From the IMG/VR virus record IMGVR_UViG_3300034108_000283, positions 51,897-115,896 of that record: a stretch of DNA of 64,000 bases, one strand, 5' to 3'. Each line of letters opens with the position of its first letter. The stretch's first letter is position 1. The notes below the pieces were generated by a model. That model worked only from the letters and a program-made list of their open reading frames with translations. It had not been told where the DNA came from and ran no database searches. Positions 11,202 through 20,390 of this stretch are shown in pieces. The stretch comes from a virus. Both the position numbers and the translations under genes were made by a program.

Positions 11202-12176
11202 ATGGATATTTTAAATTTCATTTCTTGGATAAGAGGACGCAGACAAGTAACATCTGTTGATCCGGCTAAATCTCTATTACCAGTTGGTCTTAAGGACGGT
11301 AGAAGAGATGATGAATACTTAGCAGGTGCTATATCAGTAGAAGACTTTACAGCTCAAGTAGCTTCTGTAATTCCATCAGGTGCCCAAGGACCAATAGGCC
11401 CACAGGGTGTACCAGGACCAGTAGGTCCAGCAGGATTAAACTGGCAAGGTGCATGGTCTGCAGCAGGTACATATGTAGTTGATGATGCTGTAGGATATGG
11501 TGGAGCATCTTGGTTTTGTATTGCTAACGTAGGACCTTCAGCAACTACACCTAACTTAGATCCAACTAAATGGGCACTATTAGCATCACAAGGAGCTACA
11601 GGACCCCAAGGACCTCAAGGTATTCAAGGAATACAAGGACCATCAGGATCAGGATTGCCAGGAACAGTAATAAGTCAAACACAGTGGTGGACAGGTGCTT
11701 CATGGGCACCATCTACAGGATTAAGCCATAATGGATTGGGTAATGTTGGTATTAATAACACACCAGCATTAACTTATAAATTATTCATTAATGCTAATAC
11801 AGGATTTGGTCAAACCATAAGAAATACAACAGTTAATGGAGGTATAACAAATCAATTACAAACAGCTACTGCAACTGTCAACTGGGGTTTAAATAATTCT
11901 ACTCATCCCTTTCCTAATTCATTTTTTTTGGCAAGAGCAGATGCATCAGTAATGAAGTTTATGACAAGTAATGTTGATAGACTTATTATTCAAGGTAACG
12001 GTCAAGTAACAATAGGACAATCATTAGCAACAAACACTGATGCAAATTTTGTAGTTAAAAACAATGACATAGAAGTTGAAGAAATAGGTAAAGGTGTTAT
12101 ATTATCTTCTCCTAATGGCACAAGATATAGAATAACTGTATCAGATCTTGGTGTATTAAGTACAACTGCTGTATAA
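11202..12176 (+). CDS. Tail adhesin with shared anchor and collagen-like repeats, 324 aa
   Basis: The N-terminal ~52 residues (MDILNFISWIRG, LLPVGLKDGRRDDEYLAGA) are nearly the same as in the genes at 12193 and 13557, and act presumably as the virion anchor. Residues 60-80 and 130-150 are Gly-x-Gln/Pro collagen-like repeats (GPIGPQGVPGPVGPAG). Between them is a W-x-G-x-W...TYVVDDAV..GGASWFC module resembling a small carbohydrate-binding domain. The C-terminal 170 residues are beta-rich and probably trimeric. Binding of a cell-surface glycan is inferred. Confidence 0.75.
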   Translation: MDILNFISWIRGRRQVTSVDPAKSLLPVGLKDGRRDDEYLAGAISVEDFTAQVASVIPSGAQGPIGPQGVPGPVGPAGLNWQGAWSAAGTYVVDDAVGYGGASWFCIANVGPSATTPNLDPTKWALLASQGATGPQGPQGIQGIQGPSGSGLPGTVISQTQWWTGASWAPSTGLSHNGLGNVGINNTPALTYKLFINANTGFGQTIRNTTVNGGITNQLQTATATVNWGLNNSTHPFPNSFFLARADASVMKFMTSNVDRLIIQGNGQVTIGQSLATNTDANFVVKNNDIEVEEIGKGVILSSPNGTRYRITVSDLGVLSTTAV

Positions 12177-12192
12177 TTAAAAATAAATTATC

Positions 12193-12822
12193 ATGGATAT
12201 ACTTAATTTTATATCTTGGGTTAGAGGTGGTAGAAAAGTTACTACAGTAGACCCTGCAAAAACATTACTTCCTGTAGGTCTTAAAGATGGCCGCAGAGAT
12301 GATGATTATCTTGCAGGAGCAATAACTGTGGAAGACTTTGCTAACTTAGTAGGAGATCCTTCTGTAACTTTTGTTGAAGGTTCCCTTGAACCAGCTGTTC
12401 AAGCTACTATGACTGCAATAGGAGGAACTATTACAACATCTAATAGTGGTGCATATAAAAAATATAGAATACAAGGAAAAGCAAGAGTTACTGGTTCTGC
12501 AACTTATGCATTATTAATTGGTGTGGTATCTGGTTCTGATGAGCTATTAAGAGTTAGAGAAGACTCTGTTATTCTTGCTGATGATACAAATGTATATGAT
12601 ACTGTTGCTTCTGCCATGGCAAGAACTGTTTTAGTAGCAGATACTAGTGGTAATTTAATTTCAACAACATCTACTTTTATAGCAGATGATAATACAATTA
12701 GTGCCCCAGAAGATCATTGGTTTACATTAGTAATGACAGCAGGTGCAACTTTTGATGCAACAGTAATAATTGATTTTACAATAGCTGTACCTATATCATT
12801 AACAGTAGAATTTTTTAATTAA
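12193..12822 (+). CDS. Tail adhesin sharing the anchor domain, 209 aa
   Basis: Residues 1-52 repeat the anchor (MDILNFISWVRGGRKVTTVD, GLKDGRRDDDYLAGAITVEDF). The rest lacks collagen repeats and is a beta-sandwich-like domain. DNA of the anchor has many synonymous differences from the 11202 copy, so the duplication is old or the copies were acquired separately. It probably occupies the same virion site as its paralogues. Confidence 0.7.
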   Translation: MDILNFISWVRGGRKVTTVDPAKTLLPVGLKDGRRDDDYLAGAITVEDFANLVGDPSVTFVEGSLEPAVQATMTAIGGTITTSNSGAYKKYRIQGKARVTGSATYALLIGVVSGSDELLRVREDSVILADDTNVYDTVASAMARTVLVADTSGNLISTTSTFIADDNTISAPEDHWFTLVMTAGATFDATVIIDFTIAVPISLTVEFFN

Positions 12823-12832
12823 AATATATATT

Positions 12833-12949
12833 ATGAAAAATAATAGTTTAACAGCATATCTAGAAAAAAAATATGGTAGAGATTCTGGAAAAATTATAAG
12901 TAATTATAATAGTCAGAAACAAAAATATGTTCAACAAGGTAAAAAATAA
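12833..12949 (+). CDS. Small basic hypothetical protein, 38 aa
   Basis: A 38-codon ATG-to-TAA frame (MKNNSLTAYLEKKYGRD...KKK) exactly filling the gap between two adhesin genes, 10 nt after one stop and 3 nt before the next start. It is Lys/Asn/Gln-rich and probably helical. Context is the main support. Confidence 0.5.
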   Translation: MKNNSLTAYLEKKYGRDSGKIISNYNSQKQKYVQQGKK

Positions 12950-12952
12950 ATC

Positions 12953-13504
12953 ATGGATATTTTAAATTGGCTGTATACTAAAGCAGCAGGTCTAGTAAAG
13001 ACCAAAGCAAATGATCCTAACACAGATCTAATAGCATTAGGTGCTAATGTAGGATTTAACAGAAGAGATGATCAGTATCAGACTTATGGAATGACTCTTA
13101 AAAACTGTGTGCAATCAGGTTGCACGGGTAACACTAAGCATTATGAGTTAAATATTACAGCTACTAATGTAGTAACAGTAGATACTCCCCGTGGTATTAT
13201 TGATATTACTGGTATGGGTTCATCTGTTCCTTTAACCCCTGCGTTAGCTTATGGTAGTTCAGTAGGTTTCTTAATTAATAACCCAGATCTAGATCTTAGT
13301 ATAGCAAACAGAGATAATATATATTTACAGTATTCTGTATATTACAAAAACACTATAACTGATAATGCTATTCCATATTTAATATCTACAGGAGTTGCAA
13401 ATGGATTAGAGTTTAATCTTTATAATGCTAACCCTACATTAGCTGGTGCTAATAACTGGGATGGTGATTTGTATGTTTACTATGAACTATACACACTTAA
13501 ATAG
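12953..13504 (+). CDS. Tail adhesin with divergent anchor domain, 183 aa
   Basis: The start MDILNWLYTKAAGLVK and the RRDDQYQTYGMTL segment (about residues 41-53) align with the anchor of the neighbouring adhesins (RRDDEYLAGAITV) but are otherwise diverged. The remaining 120 residues are beta-rich. Its TAA overlaps no neighbour and the next gene follows after 52 nt. Confidence 0.7.
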   Translation: MDILNWLYTKAAGLVKTKANDPNTDLIALGANVGFNRRDDQYQTYGMTLKNCVQSGCTGNTKHYELNITATNVVTVDTPRGIIDITGMGSSVPLTPALAYGSSVGFLINNPDLDLSIANRDNIYLQYSVYYKNTITDNAIPYLISTGVANGLEFNLYNANPTLAGANNWDGDLYVYYELYTLK

Positions 13505-13556
13505 TACCTGTATTTTCAGATGGTGCAAATTGGGTATTAGGATAAAATAAATAATC

Positions 13557-14474
13557 ATGGATATTCTAAACTTTATTTCTTGGATTAAAGGCAGGAGACA
13601 AGTTACTACTGTTGATGCCGCTAAGACTCTTATACCCGTAGGTTTAAAAGATGGACGTAGAGATGATGAGTATATTGCTGGTGCCATTACAGTAGAAGAC
13701 TTTGTAGCACAATATGGTACTGGTCCGCAAGGACCTCCAGGGATTCCAGGAGCCAATGGTGCTCCAGGTATACAAGGTCCTATTGGACCTCAAGGCGTTC
13801 CTGGACCGGTGGGACCCGCAGGTCTTACATGGCAAGGTCTATGGTCAGCAGCTACAATATATGCAGATAATGATTCAGTATCTTTTGGAGGAGCTAGTTA
13901 TTTCTGTTATAATCCTGCAGGTGTAGGACCATCAGCTCTAAATCCAACTGTAGATACAGCTAACTGGGCTTTATTAGCAGCAGAAGGCGCAACAGGTCCC
14001 CAAGGCCCACAGGGTATAGCTGGATCAGGATCACCAAGTTTTGCATCATCAGGTTTGTTTACTACTAATAGTCTTACAAATGATCAGTTGACATCAATAC
14101 TAATTCCAGCAAATACTTTTTCTGGAAATGAAGGTTTATCTTTTTCTGCACAATTTATTAAAGATCAACCGACTATAGCTACAACAACATATTATATAAA
14201 CACTAGTAATACATTATCAGGAGCTACATTATTAGCTACATTTACTTCACTAAGTACATCAAGGTATATGGGTATAGTTAGAACAATGTATATTGATGGT
14301 TCATCTACATATGTTTTTAATGTATCTGCCAGTAGCAATTCTGATAATGCTGTAAGCAATGTGGCACCATCAACAGTAACAATAGATTGGACACAAAATC
14401 AATACTTAATTGTTGCAGGAAGAGTAGATAATGCATTATATGCTTTAACATGCAGAGGAGTAAGAATTTATTAA
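13557..14474 (+). CDS. Tail adhesin with anchor and collagen-like repeats, 305 aa
   Basis: Anchor residues 1-52 closely match the 11202 protein. Residues 55-92 form a longer collagen-like tract (GPQGPPGIPG, GAPGIQGPIGPQGVPGPVG), then the same W-x-G-x-W carbohydrate-binding-like module (TWQGLWSAATIYADNDSV) and a second short tract (GATGPQGPQGIAGSG). The C-terminal head (residues 165-305) differs completely from that of the 11202 protein, indicating domain exchange downstream of the collagen stalk. Confidence 0.75.
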   Translation: MDILNFISWIKGRRQVTTVDAAKTLIPVGLKDGRRDDEYIAGAITVEDFVAQYGTGPQGPPGIPGANGAPGIQGPIGPQGVPGPVGPAGLTWQGLWSAATIYADNDSVSFGGASYFCYNPAGVGPSALNPTVDTANWALLAAEGATGPQGPQGIAGSGSPSFASSGLFTTNSLTNDQLTSILIPANTFSGNEGLSFSAQFIKDQPTIATTTYYINTSNTLSGATLLATFTSLSTSRYMGIVRTMYIDGSSTYVFNVSASSNSDNAVSNVAPSTVTIDWTQNQYLIVAGRVDNALYALTCRGVRIY

Positions 14475-14484
14475 AACTAAAATT

Positions 14485-15096
14485 ATGTCAATAGGAAATT
14501 TAAAAGATTACGGTAATAAAGGTAATAACCTACCATATCAGTGGAGAGTATTACAAGGTTTACAAGAGATAGCTAATCAAACAGCACAACCATTAACTTG
14601 TGTAGAAGATTCAATAGCTATTTGCGCAGGTGGTAATTTATTAACAAGTACCACAATTGGTGCTGATATAGGCTTAGATGTAAATATCATAGGAGGTGTA
14701 ACATTAGAAGTAAATTTAGATGCAGCTAATGATCAAGTAGGTATTTATGGTTATGTAAATGGTGCATCTGGTTCTCCAGTTCCTTTAAATGTAAATGCTA
14801 CAGGTCAAGTTGCTATTCAAGATGGAGGTAATTCTATTACGGTTGATGGTGGTACTGGTGTTCAAAGAACTCCTAATTTTCTTAGACCTACTGGAACATC
14901 TGGAACTGTAACTGCTGGTGCATATTCAGTATCTTTTGCAAGTGTTGGAACTGCTAATGCTATTGTTGGTGGTATTACTTTAAAGACAGGAGAAACATTG
15001 AACTTTGATGCCGGAGCCATTAATAATACATTAGCTGCTATTACTTATGATACAACAACTGCCGGAGCTGAGTTAATAATTATAACTCTTACATAA
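14485..15096 (+). CDS. Tail/spike-associated structural protein, 203 aa
   Basis: Begins MSIGNLKDYGNKGNNLPYQW, an opening seen in many environmental phage structural proteins, followed by Ala/Gly/Thr-rich beta-strand repeats. It has no collagen repeats. The stop overlaps the ATG of the next gene (TAATG), so the two are translationally coupled and probably form a complex. Confidence 0.65.
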   Translation: MSIGNLKDYGNKGNNLPYQWRVLQGLQEIANQTAQPLTCVEDSIAICAGGNLLTSTTIGADIGLDVNIIGGVTLEVNLDAANDQVGIYGYVNGASGSPVPLNVNATGQVAIQDGGNSITVDGGTGVQRTPNFLRPTGTSGTVTAGAYSVSFASVGTANAIVGGITLKTGETLNFDAGAINNTLAAITYDTTTAGAELIIITLT

Positions 15097-16346
15097 TGGC
15101 TACTATAGTATCTACTTCCAGCATATCTAATCAATCAATATTGGCTAATGACCCAATGTTGGGGGATGCATTTGGTAGATTAAGAGTATCAAATCCATTA
15201 ACACTATTTGATTCTTCACATAGATACCGAGATAATGGTTTATGGGCTACATCTACAGCAAGTGGAGGAGCAGCTGTGTTTAGTGCAAATGAAGGTTTAG
15301 TAAACCTAAATGTAAATACAACAAGTGGTTCACAAGTTCTTAGGGAAACATTTAAAGTGATGTCATATCAACCAGGTAAGTCTTTACTTGTAATGAACAC
15401 ATTTGTAATGGCTCCTGCTCAAACTAATCTTAGACAAAGAGTAGGTTACTTTGGTACAAATAATGGGCTTTACTTACAGCTTAATAATTCTACTTTAAGT
15501 TTTGTAGAAAGAAGTTTAGTTACAGGTGTAGTTACAGAATCAGTAGTTAATCAAGCTTCTTGGAATGCTGATCCATTAGATGGTAATGGTCCATCAGGAA
15601 TAACTTTAGATATTACTAAGGCTCAGATTTTATTCATGGATATTGAGTGGTTAGGAGAAGGTACTGTAAGATTAGGTTTTGTTATTGATGGTAACTTCAT
15701 TGTATGCCATAGATTTAATCATGCTAACTTAATTACATCTACTTATATTACTACAGCTTCATTACCACTTAGATATGAGATAACTAATACAGGAGTAACA
15801 GCTAGTCCAAGTACATTAAAACAAGTTTGTTCTACTGCAATATCTGAAGGTGGTTATGAACTTAGAGGGGCGCAACAAGCTATTGGTACTCCAATACTCA
15901 CTCCAAGAACTTTTGCAGTAGCAGGGACATTTTATCCTATTGTAGGAATAAGACTTAAAGCTACTACATTAGATGCTGTTGTTATTCTTACTGCTGTATC
16001 TTTGTTAGGATTAGGTAATGGTAAAAACTATGCATGGAGAGTTTTAAATGGGACTGCAATAACGGGAGGGGCTTGGACTCCTGCTTCAGCTGATTCCTCA
16101 GTAGAATATAATCTTACAGGTACATCAACTACAGGTGGTAGAGTATTAGCACAAGGATATATAAATTCATCCAATCAAGGTTCTCCAAGTATGGATATAC
16201 TAAAAGAAGCTTTATTTGCAGCTCAACTAGAAAGAAATACTTTTACAGGAGTAGCATTTGAAATAGTAATTGAAATGGCTATTGATGCTACAGGAGGAAC
16301 TTTAGGAGCTTATGCTTCAGTAGATTGGGAAGAAATAAGTAGATAA
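15096..16346 (+). CDS. Conserved phage structural protein, 416 aa
   Basis: Near the N-terminus is DAFGRLRVSNPLTLFDS (about residues 24-40), a signature of a widespread phage structural family. The remainder is a jelly-roll-like beta protein with the segment MDIEWLGEGTVRLGF in the middle, typical of lectin-like folds. Position among adhesins suggests a tail appendage or spike component. Function is inferred from family and context. Confidence 0.7.
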   Translation: MATIVSTSSISNQSILANDPMLGDAFGRLRVSNPLTLFDSSHRYRDNGLWATSTASGGAAVFSANEGLVNLNVNTTSGSQVLRETFKVMSYQPGKSLLVMNTFVMAPAQTNLRQRVGYFGTNNGLYLQLNNSTLSFVERSLVTGVVTESVVNQASWNADPLDGNGPSGITLDITKAQILFMDIEWLGEGTVRLGFVIDGNFIVCHRFNHANLITSTYITTASLPLRYEITNTGVTASPSTLKQVCSTAISEGGYELRGAQQAIGTPILTPRTFAVAGTFYPIVGIRLKATTLDAVVILTAVSLLGLGNGKNYAWRVLNGTAITGGAWTPASADSSVEYNLTGTSTTGGRVLAQGYINSSNQGSPSMDILKEALFAAQLERNTFTGVAFEIVIEMAIDATGGTLGAYASVDWEEISR

Positions 16347-16362
16347 ATAAAACATATTAATA

Positions 16363-17715
16363 ATGAGTACAGGAATTAATATAGGAAAATCAATTAAAGT
16401 ACTGGATGAAGGTTCTACACTTACATCTGATGTAGCACAAATTGACTTTACAGGAACAGGTGTAACAGCTACAACTTCTGGTAATAATGTTACTGTAAAT
16501 GTAACAGGATCTTCTGGTGTTTGGGGTATATCAAATGCTAGTGGAGTTTATACTTACTATGCTACATTAACATTAGCTATGGCTGCTGCAACAGCAGGTC
16601 AAACAATTGAAATGTTTGCAGATGTAACAGCAACAAGTGTTGTCACTATTAAACCTGATGTTATAATTCAAGGTAACGGTCATACATACACATACTCTGG
16701 AAATACAGGAGATGTATTTGCAACCTCAGCTGGGGCAGGAACTTTTACATATTACTTTAACAATTTAACAATAAAAAGAGCAAATACAGCAACTTCAACA
16801 GGAGTAATATTTTCAGGAGATGGAACTGCATTTACTACATCTATAAATTTCAAATTTAATTCAGTATATATAATTTATACTACAACAACAGGCACTGCTT
16901 CAATAACAACAACAACAGGGTTTGGAGTTTACGGGTGGTCATTTGATGGAGTAGATGTAATTGGTAATTCATCAGGACCTTTATTTGGCACTGCTTTTGC
17001 AGTTAGCAACATAAAAAATAGTAGAATAGAAAACACAGGAACGGGTGGATGTATAGCAACACCTAATATTACAGGCGGTTGTTCTTATGAAAATTGTTAT
17101 ATAAAAACTAATTCTGGAATAGGAATATTTTGCAATTATCCTTCAGATGTTATAAGAAATTGTACAGGTATATCATCAACAGGAACAGCATTTGCAGGAC
17201 AATCAGGTGCATCTGCTTATGATTGTTTTGCTTTTTCAAATACATCCATAGCATTTAATGGATTAGTTTGTTATAATTGCACAGGACAAACAACAACTGG
17301 AAATGCCTTTTATCAAGCAACTGGTTATAATTGTACTGGTAGGTCAACAACTGGATATACAGTAAGAGCATTTTCAAGTATGTCTAAATTTTACAATAGT
17401 TCATTTTATTCTTCAGGCTCAATAACTGTTTATGATAATAATTACGGAGCATCATTTTATAACTGTTCAATAATTACAGATTATAATAATGCTGCTGGTC
17501 ATGCTATTTCAATTGGTCCATCTTCAGGTAATCCTACTTTTGTAAATAACTATATTCAAGTATTTAATACATCTGCTAACTGTATAATAGGTTCAGCAGC
17601 TTTTACTGGTGTAATTACAAACACAGTATTTAAAGGAGCAACAACTCCAATAAATGCTAATGTTACTTTATCAGCAGTTACTATTAATACAACTTATAAT
17701 AATATCACAATATAA
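16363..17715 (+). CDS. Probable right-handed beta-helix tail spike, 450 aa
   Basis: After a short N-terminal adaptor (residues 1-50) the protein shows a parallel beta-helix pattern: many repeats of the type N-C-T/S-x-G with regularly spaced Asn, Cys and Tyr (YNCTGRSTTGYTVRAFSS, IRNCTGISSTG). Such pectate-lyase-like spikes bind or cleave surface polysaccharides. I see no clear Asp/Glu catalytic cluster, so binding rather than cleavage is possible. The stop overlaps the next start. Confidence 0.7.
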   Translation: MSTGINIGKSIKVLDEGSTLTSDVAQIDFTGTGVTATTSGNNVTVNVTGSSGVWGISNASGVYTYYATLTLAMAAATAGQTIEMFADVTATSVVTIKPDVIIQGNGHTYTYSGNTGDVFATSAGAGTFTYYFNNLTIKRANTATSTGVIFSGDGTAFTTSINFKFNSVYIIYTTTTGTASITTTTGFGVYGWSFDGVDVIGNSSGPLFGTAFAVSNIKNSRIENTGTGGCIATPNITGGCSYENCYIKTNSGIGIFCNYPSDVIRNCTGISSTGTAFAGQSGASAYDCFAFSNTSIAFNGLVCYNCTGQTTTGNAFYQATGYNCTGRSTTGYTVRAFSSMSKFYNSSFYSSGSITVYDNNYGASFYNCSIITDYNNAAGHAISIGPSSGNPTFVNNYIQVFNTSANCIIGSAAFTGVITNTVFKGATTPINANVTLSAVTINTTYNNITI

Positions 17716-18038
17716 TGGACACTTATAAAATAGACATATTAAAGCTTTCTGATACTTTGGTATCTCAAAATTTAAAAACTCAAGAGCAAAAATATTTTAC
17801 AATTTCTGAATTAACAGGTGAGTATTTAGTGGTATATAATGATTTCATGTCTTTAGTAAATAGTAAAATAACTATTGAATATAATCAAGTATTTGTTGGT
17901 GAGGAAGTTGTAAAAAGATTTGTAGGTATAAATGTTGATGGAATTAATGTAGGAGACTTTCAAGAAGTACTCTATGATAATTTAACTGTAGAAGAAAAAT
18001 CTACATTTGATGTATTCTATACTGTATTTACTAAGTAA
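17715..18038 (+). CDS. Small protein following the spike gene, 107 aa
   Basis: A 107-residue acidic alpha/beta protein (MDTYKIDILKLSDTLVSQ...). The TAATG overlap with the spike gene suggests coupled synthesis. Small genes directly after tail fibre genes are often assembly chaperones, which is the most likely but unproven role. Confidence 0.65.
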   Translation: MDTYKIDILKLSDTLVSQNLKTQEQKYFTISELTGEYLVVYNDFMSLVNSKITIEYNQVFVGEEVVKRFVGINVDGINVGDFQEVLYDNLTVEEKSTFDVFYTVFTK

Positions 18039-18070
18039 AAATACCTAGTAACCTATTGTAGTTTCAATTA

Positions 18071-18093
18071 TTTTTAGTATATTATAAGTATAT
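18071..18093 (+). promoter_or_regulatory. Late-type promoter motif L2
   Basis: TTTTTAGTATATTATAAGTA followed by TAT, one of the best matches to the late motif, upstream of the lysis region. Confidence 0.65.
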
Positions 18094-18111
18094 ATTTATA
18101 ACATAATAACA

Positions 18112-18378
18112 ATGGCCACAGAATCACTACCAATAGCAATTTTTATAGCAAGTACCATTTTTGCTATATTTGGATACTTTTTAAAAATGATCCATGGAGA
18201 TGTCAGAAAAAATACAGAAGAACTTGGAAAGTTAAAAGGTAAAATAGAACTAGTACAACAAGAAACACAGATAAAATATCAAGCATTGCAAGAGCTTACT
18301 CAGCTTGAGATAAAAAACTTAGCAAAGAATGTAGGTGAATTATCAGATGCTGTTAAGTTGTTTATATCTAACAAATAA
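18112..18378 (+). CDS. Membrane-anchored coiled-coil protein, possible holin partner, 88 aa
   Basis: One N-terminal hydrophobic helix (residues 7-25) followed by a 60-residue charged coiled coil (NTEELGKLKGKIELVQQ...). This topology is common in holin-associated proteins. It opens the lysis region and is 2 nt from the next membrane-protein gene. Confidence 0.65.
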   Translation: MATESLPIAIFIASTIFAIFGYFLKMIHGDVRKNTEELGKLKGKIELVQQETQIKYQALQELTQLEIKNLAKNVGELSDAVKLFISNK

Positions 18379-18380
18379 AT

Positions 18381-18632
18381 ATGAAAGAATTGAAAGGAAG
18401 ATGGAAAGCCAAAACACCTAAGTTTTGGAAAAGAGTACAACAGATTGCAATAGTAGCCGGAACAATAGCAGGTGTTATTATTGCAGCTCCAGTGGCTTTA
18501 CCAGCAGCCATTATAACAGTAGCTGGATATGTAGCAACAGCAGGAACAGTAGCTGCTACATTATCACAATTAACAGTAGAAGATGCTAAAGAACTAGAAG
18601 ATGTTGACAATTCAACAGACAGTTTGAAATAG
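18381..18632 (+). CDS. Small two-helix membrane protein, holin candidate, 83 aa
   Basis: A basic N-terminus (MKELKGRWKAKTPKFWKR) precedes two Ala/Gly/Val-rich hydrophobic helices (about residues 20-38 and 42-62) and an acidic tail. The size, hairpin topology and location next to lysozyme genes fit a holin, although there are other candidates in the same cluster. Confidence 0.6.
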   Translation: MKELKGRWKAKTPKFWKRVQQIAIVAGTIAGVIIAAPVALPAAIITVAGYVATAGTVAATLSQLTVEDAKELEDVDNSTDSLK

Positions 18633-18666
18633 ATTACTAAATTTTAATAACTAAAAACAAATAAAA

Positions 18667-18969
18667 ATGGCAAAGAAAAAAGAAGTTAATGTTGAGTTAG
18701 AAGTAACAACAAAAACTAAAAGAGCTTATGTTAAGAAAGATAACAAAAACTTAGATGTAGTTATTGATACACCTAAAGTTGATGTAGAAGTACACGCTAC
18801 AGAAACAGAACAACATGTTAAAATTGATACTAAGAAATTAGATATTGAAATTACTAAAACTGCAGAAGGTTCTAAAGTTACAATAGATGCTGATAACAAA
18901 ATACTAGAAAAAGTAGGAACTACATTTAGCTCTTGGATACTTAAACGTCTAGCTAAAAAAAATAGTTAG
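18667..18969 (+). CDS. Charged repeat protein, 100 aa
   Basis: A Lys/Glu/Asp/Val-rich protein with two related beta segments (KNLDVVIDTPKVDVEV near residue 28 and KKLDIEITKTAEGSKVTID near residue 58) and an amphipathic basic C-terminal helix (SSWILKRLAKKN) that could contact membrane. No family recognised. It lies between the holin candidate and the tandem-PAS gene. Confidence 0.65.
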   Translation: MAKKKEVNVELEVTTKTKRAYVKKDNKNLDVVIDTPKVDVEVHATETEQHVKIDTKKLDIEITKTAEGSKVTIDADNKILEKVGTTFSSWILKRLAKKNS

Positions 18970-18994
18970 TAATAAGGTTTAGTAATAACCTGCA

Positions 18995-20110
18995 ATGAAA
19001 AATTTACCAAAAGAAGAGTTATTAAGCAGGCTTGAAGCAATTAATAGAAGTAACGCTATTATTTACTTTGACCTTGGTGGCACCATCACAGGTGTTAATG
19101 ACATTTTTTTGGAAGCAATGGGTTACGGTAAAGGTAATCATGAAGACATTATAGGTAAGCACCATAGCATTTTTGTATGTGATGATTACTCAAGATCACT
19201 TGAGTATGAAAAGTTTTGGGATATCTTAAGAAGTGGTAAGCATTACACTGGAGAGTTTGAAAGAAGAAAAAAAGATGGAAGTCTTATAAATCTTCAAGCA
19301 ACTTATAATCCTATTTTAAATGAAGATGGTAAGATTACCAAGATAATGAAAATTGCTACTGACGTTAGTGTAATTGTCAATAGTAAGAAACAGATAGATG
19401 CAATCAATAGAAGCACTGCTCTGATTAATTTTAACATAGATGGTTTTATAACAGATGTAAATTCTATATTCTTAGAAACCATGGGTTATAAGGGCAATGA
19501 AAAAGCCAAAGTCATTGGAAAACATCACAGTGTTTTTGTAAGCTATGAGTATTCTAAGTCTGATGAATATGCTAAGTTCTGGGAAAGCTTGAGAAAAGGT
19601 AAGTACTTTGATGGAATCTTTGAAAGAAAAAAAGTAGATGGTTCTACTGTTTATTTGCAAGCATCTTACAACCCTGTATTTGACAGCAAAGGAAATATTA
19701 CAGATGTAGTTAAAATTGCAACTGATGTTACTGAAGCTGTAACTAACAAGGCAAAAATAGATGATCTTACAAAAAACTTACAAATAGAACTTGAGAATTC
19801 TCAAAAACTGAAAAACTCAATAGAGATAGAAAAGGATGCAGCTTTAAATGACTTAGATGTAATGATGAAAAAAAGTCAAAGTGAGCTGATAAAAATTATT
19901 GTCAAAGTTGCATTGTCTGTTATAGTTGGGGTTGGAGTTGTGACAACAGTATTATACTGGATGGCTATTATAACAAATCAAGACACACAGATTATTGGTT
20001 CAACATGGAGTAACATGTTTAGTGTATTATTAACAAATGCCTTCTCTATAGTTGGTACAATCATGGGTATCAAGTATGCTACTCAGGAAGGCGGTAAAGA
20101 AAAAAAATAA
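18995..20110 (+). CDS. Tandem-PAS membrane protein with holin-like tail, 371 aa
   Basis: Two PAS sensor domains (about residues 15-125 and 134-246) of the chemoreceptor type: each has GKHHS[IV]FV, [SD]EY..FW..L..G, G.FER.K.DGS, LQA[TS]YNP and KIATDV in order. A coiled coil (250-300) leads to two hydrophobic helices (301-325 and 339-360) and a short basic tail. There is no kinase, cyclase or methyl-accepting domain, so the output is the membrane part. It lies between membrane-protein genes and lysozyme, so a sensor-gated holin or antiholin is a reasonable inference; a signalling decoy is an alternative. Confidence 0.75.
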   Translation: MKNLPKEELLSRLEAINRSNAIIYFDLGGTITGVNDIFLEAMGYGKGNHEDIIGKHHSIFVCDDYSRSLEYEKFWDILRSGKHYTGEFERRKKDGSLINLQATYNPILNEDGKITKIMKIATDVSVIVNSKKQIDAINRSTALINFNIDGFITDVNSIFLETMGYKGNEKAKVIGKHHSVFVSYEYSKSDEYAKFWESLRKGKYFDGIFERKKVDGSTVYLQASYNPVFDSKGNITDVVKIATDVTEAVTNKAKIDDLTKNLQIELENSQKLKNSIEIEKDAALNDLDVMMKKSQSELIKIIVKVALSVIVGVGVVTTVLYWMAIITNQDTQIIGSTWSNMFSVLLTNAFSIVGTIMGIKYATQEGGKEKK

Positions 20111-20114
20111 AATT

Positions 20115-20390
20115 ATGAAAAAGATTTTTAAAGAATTAGTATCAGATGCTAATGAGATAAATGAGCAAAGCTTTGTTGGAGTAGTAGCATTTTTTGCTAT
20201 GGTATTTATTTTAATAGTTGATGTAGTTACAGGTATTTGGGGTAAAGAACTGGTCATAAAAGAATTTATCTTTGATGGCTTTATGATCATTACTCTTGGA
20301 GCCTTTGGAATTACTACAGCAGGTAAAATTATGTCAAACAAAAAAAACAATCAAAATGAAAATAACCAAGACGGGGAAAGCGGGAATTGA
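20115..20390 (+). CDS. Probable holin, 91 aa
   Basis: I start at the ATG at 20115 (MKKIFKELVSDANE...); an upstream TTG overlaps the previous gene. Two hydrophobic helices (about residues 22-42 and 50-71) joined by a short charged loop and followed by a polar Asn/Gln-rich tail match the class II holin layout. The gene overlaps the start of the lysozyme gene by 35 nt, the strongest contextual evidence that this is the main holin. Confidence 0.65.
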   Translation: MKKIFKELVSDANEINEQSFVGVVAFFAMVFILIVDVVTGIWGKELVIKEFIFDGFMIITLGAFGITTAGKIMSNKKNNQNENNQDGESGN

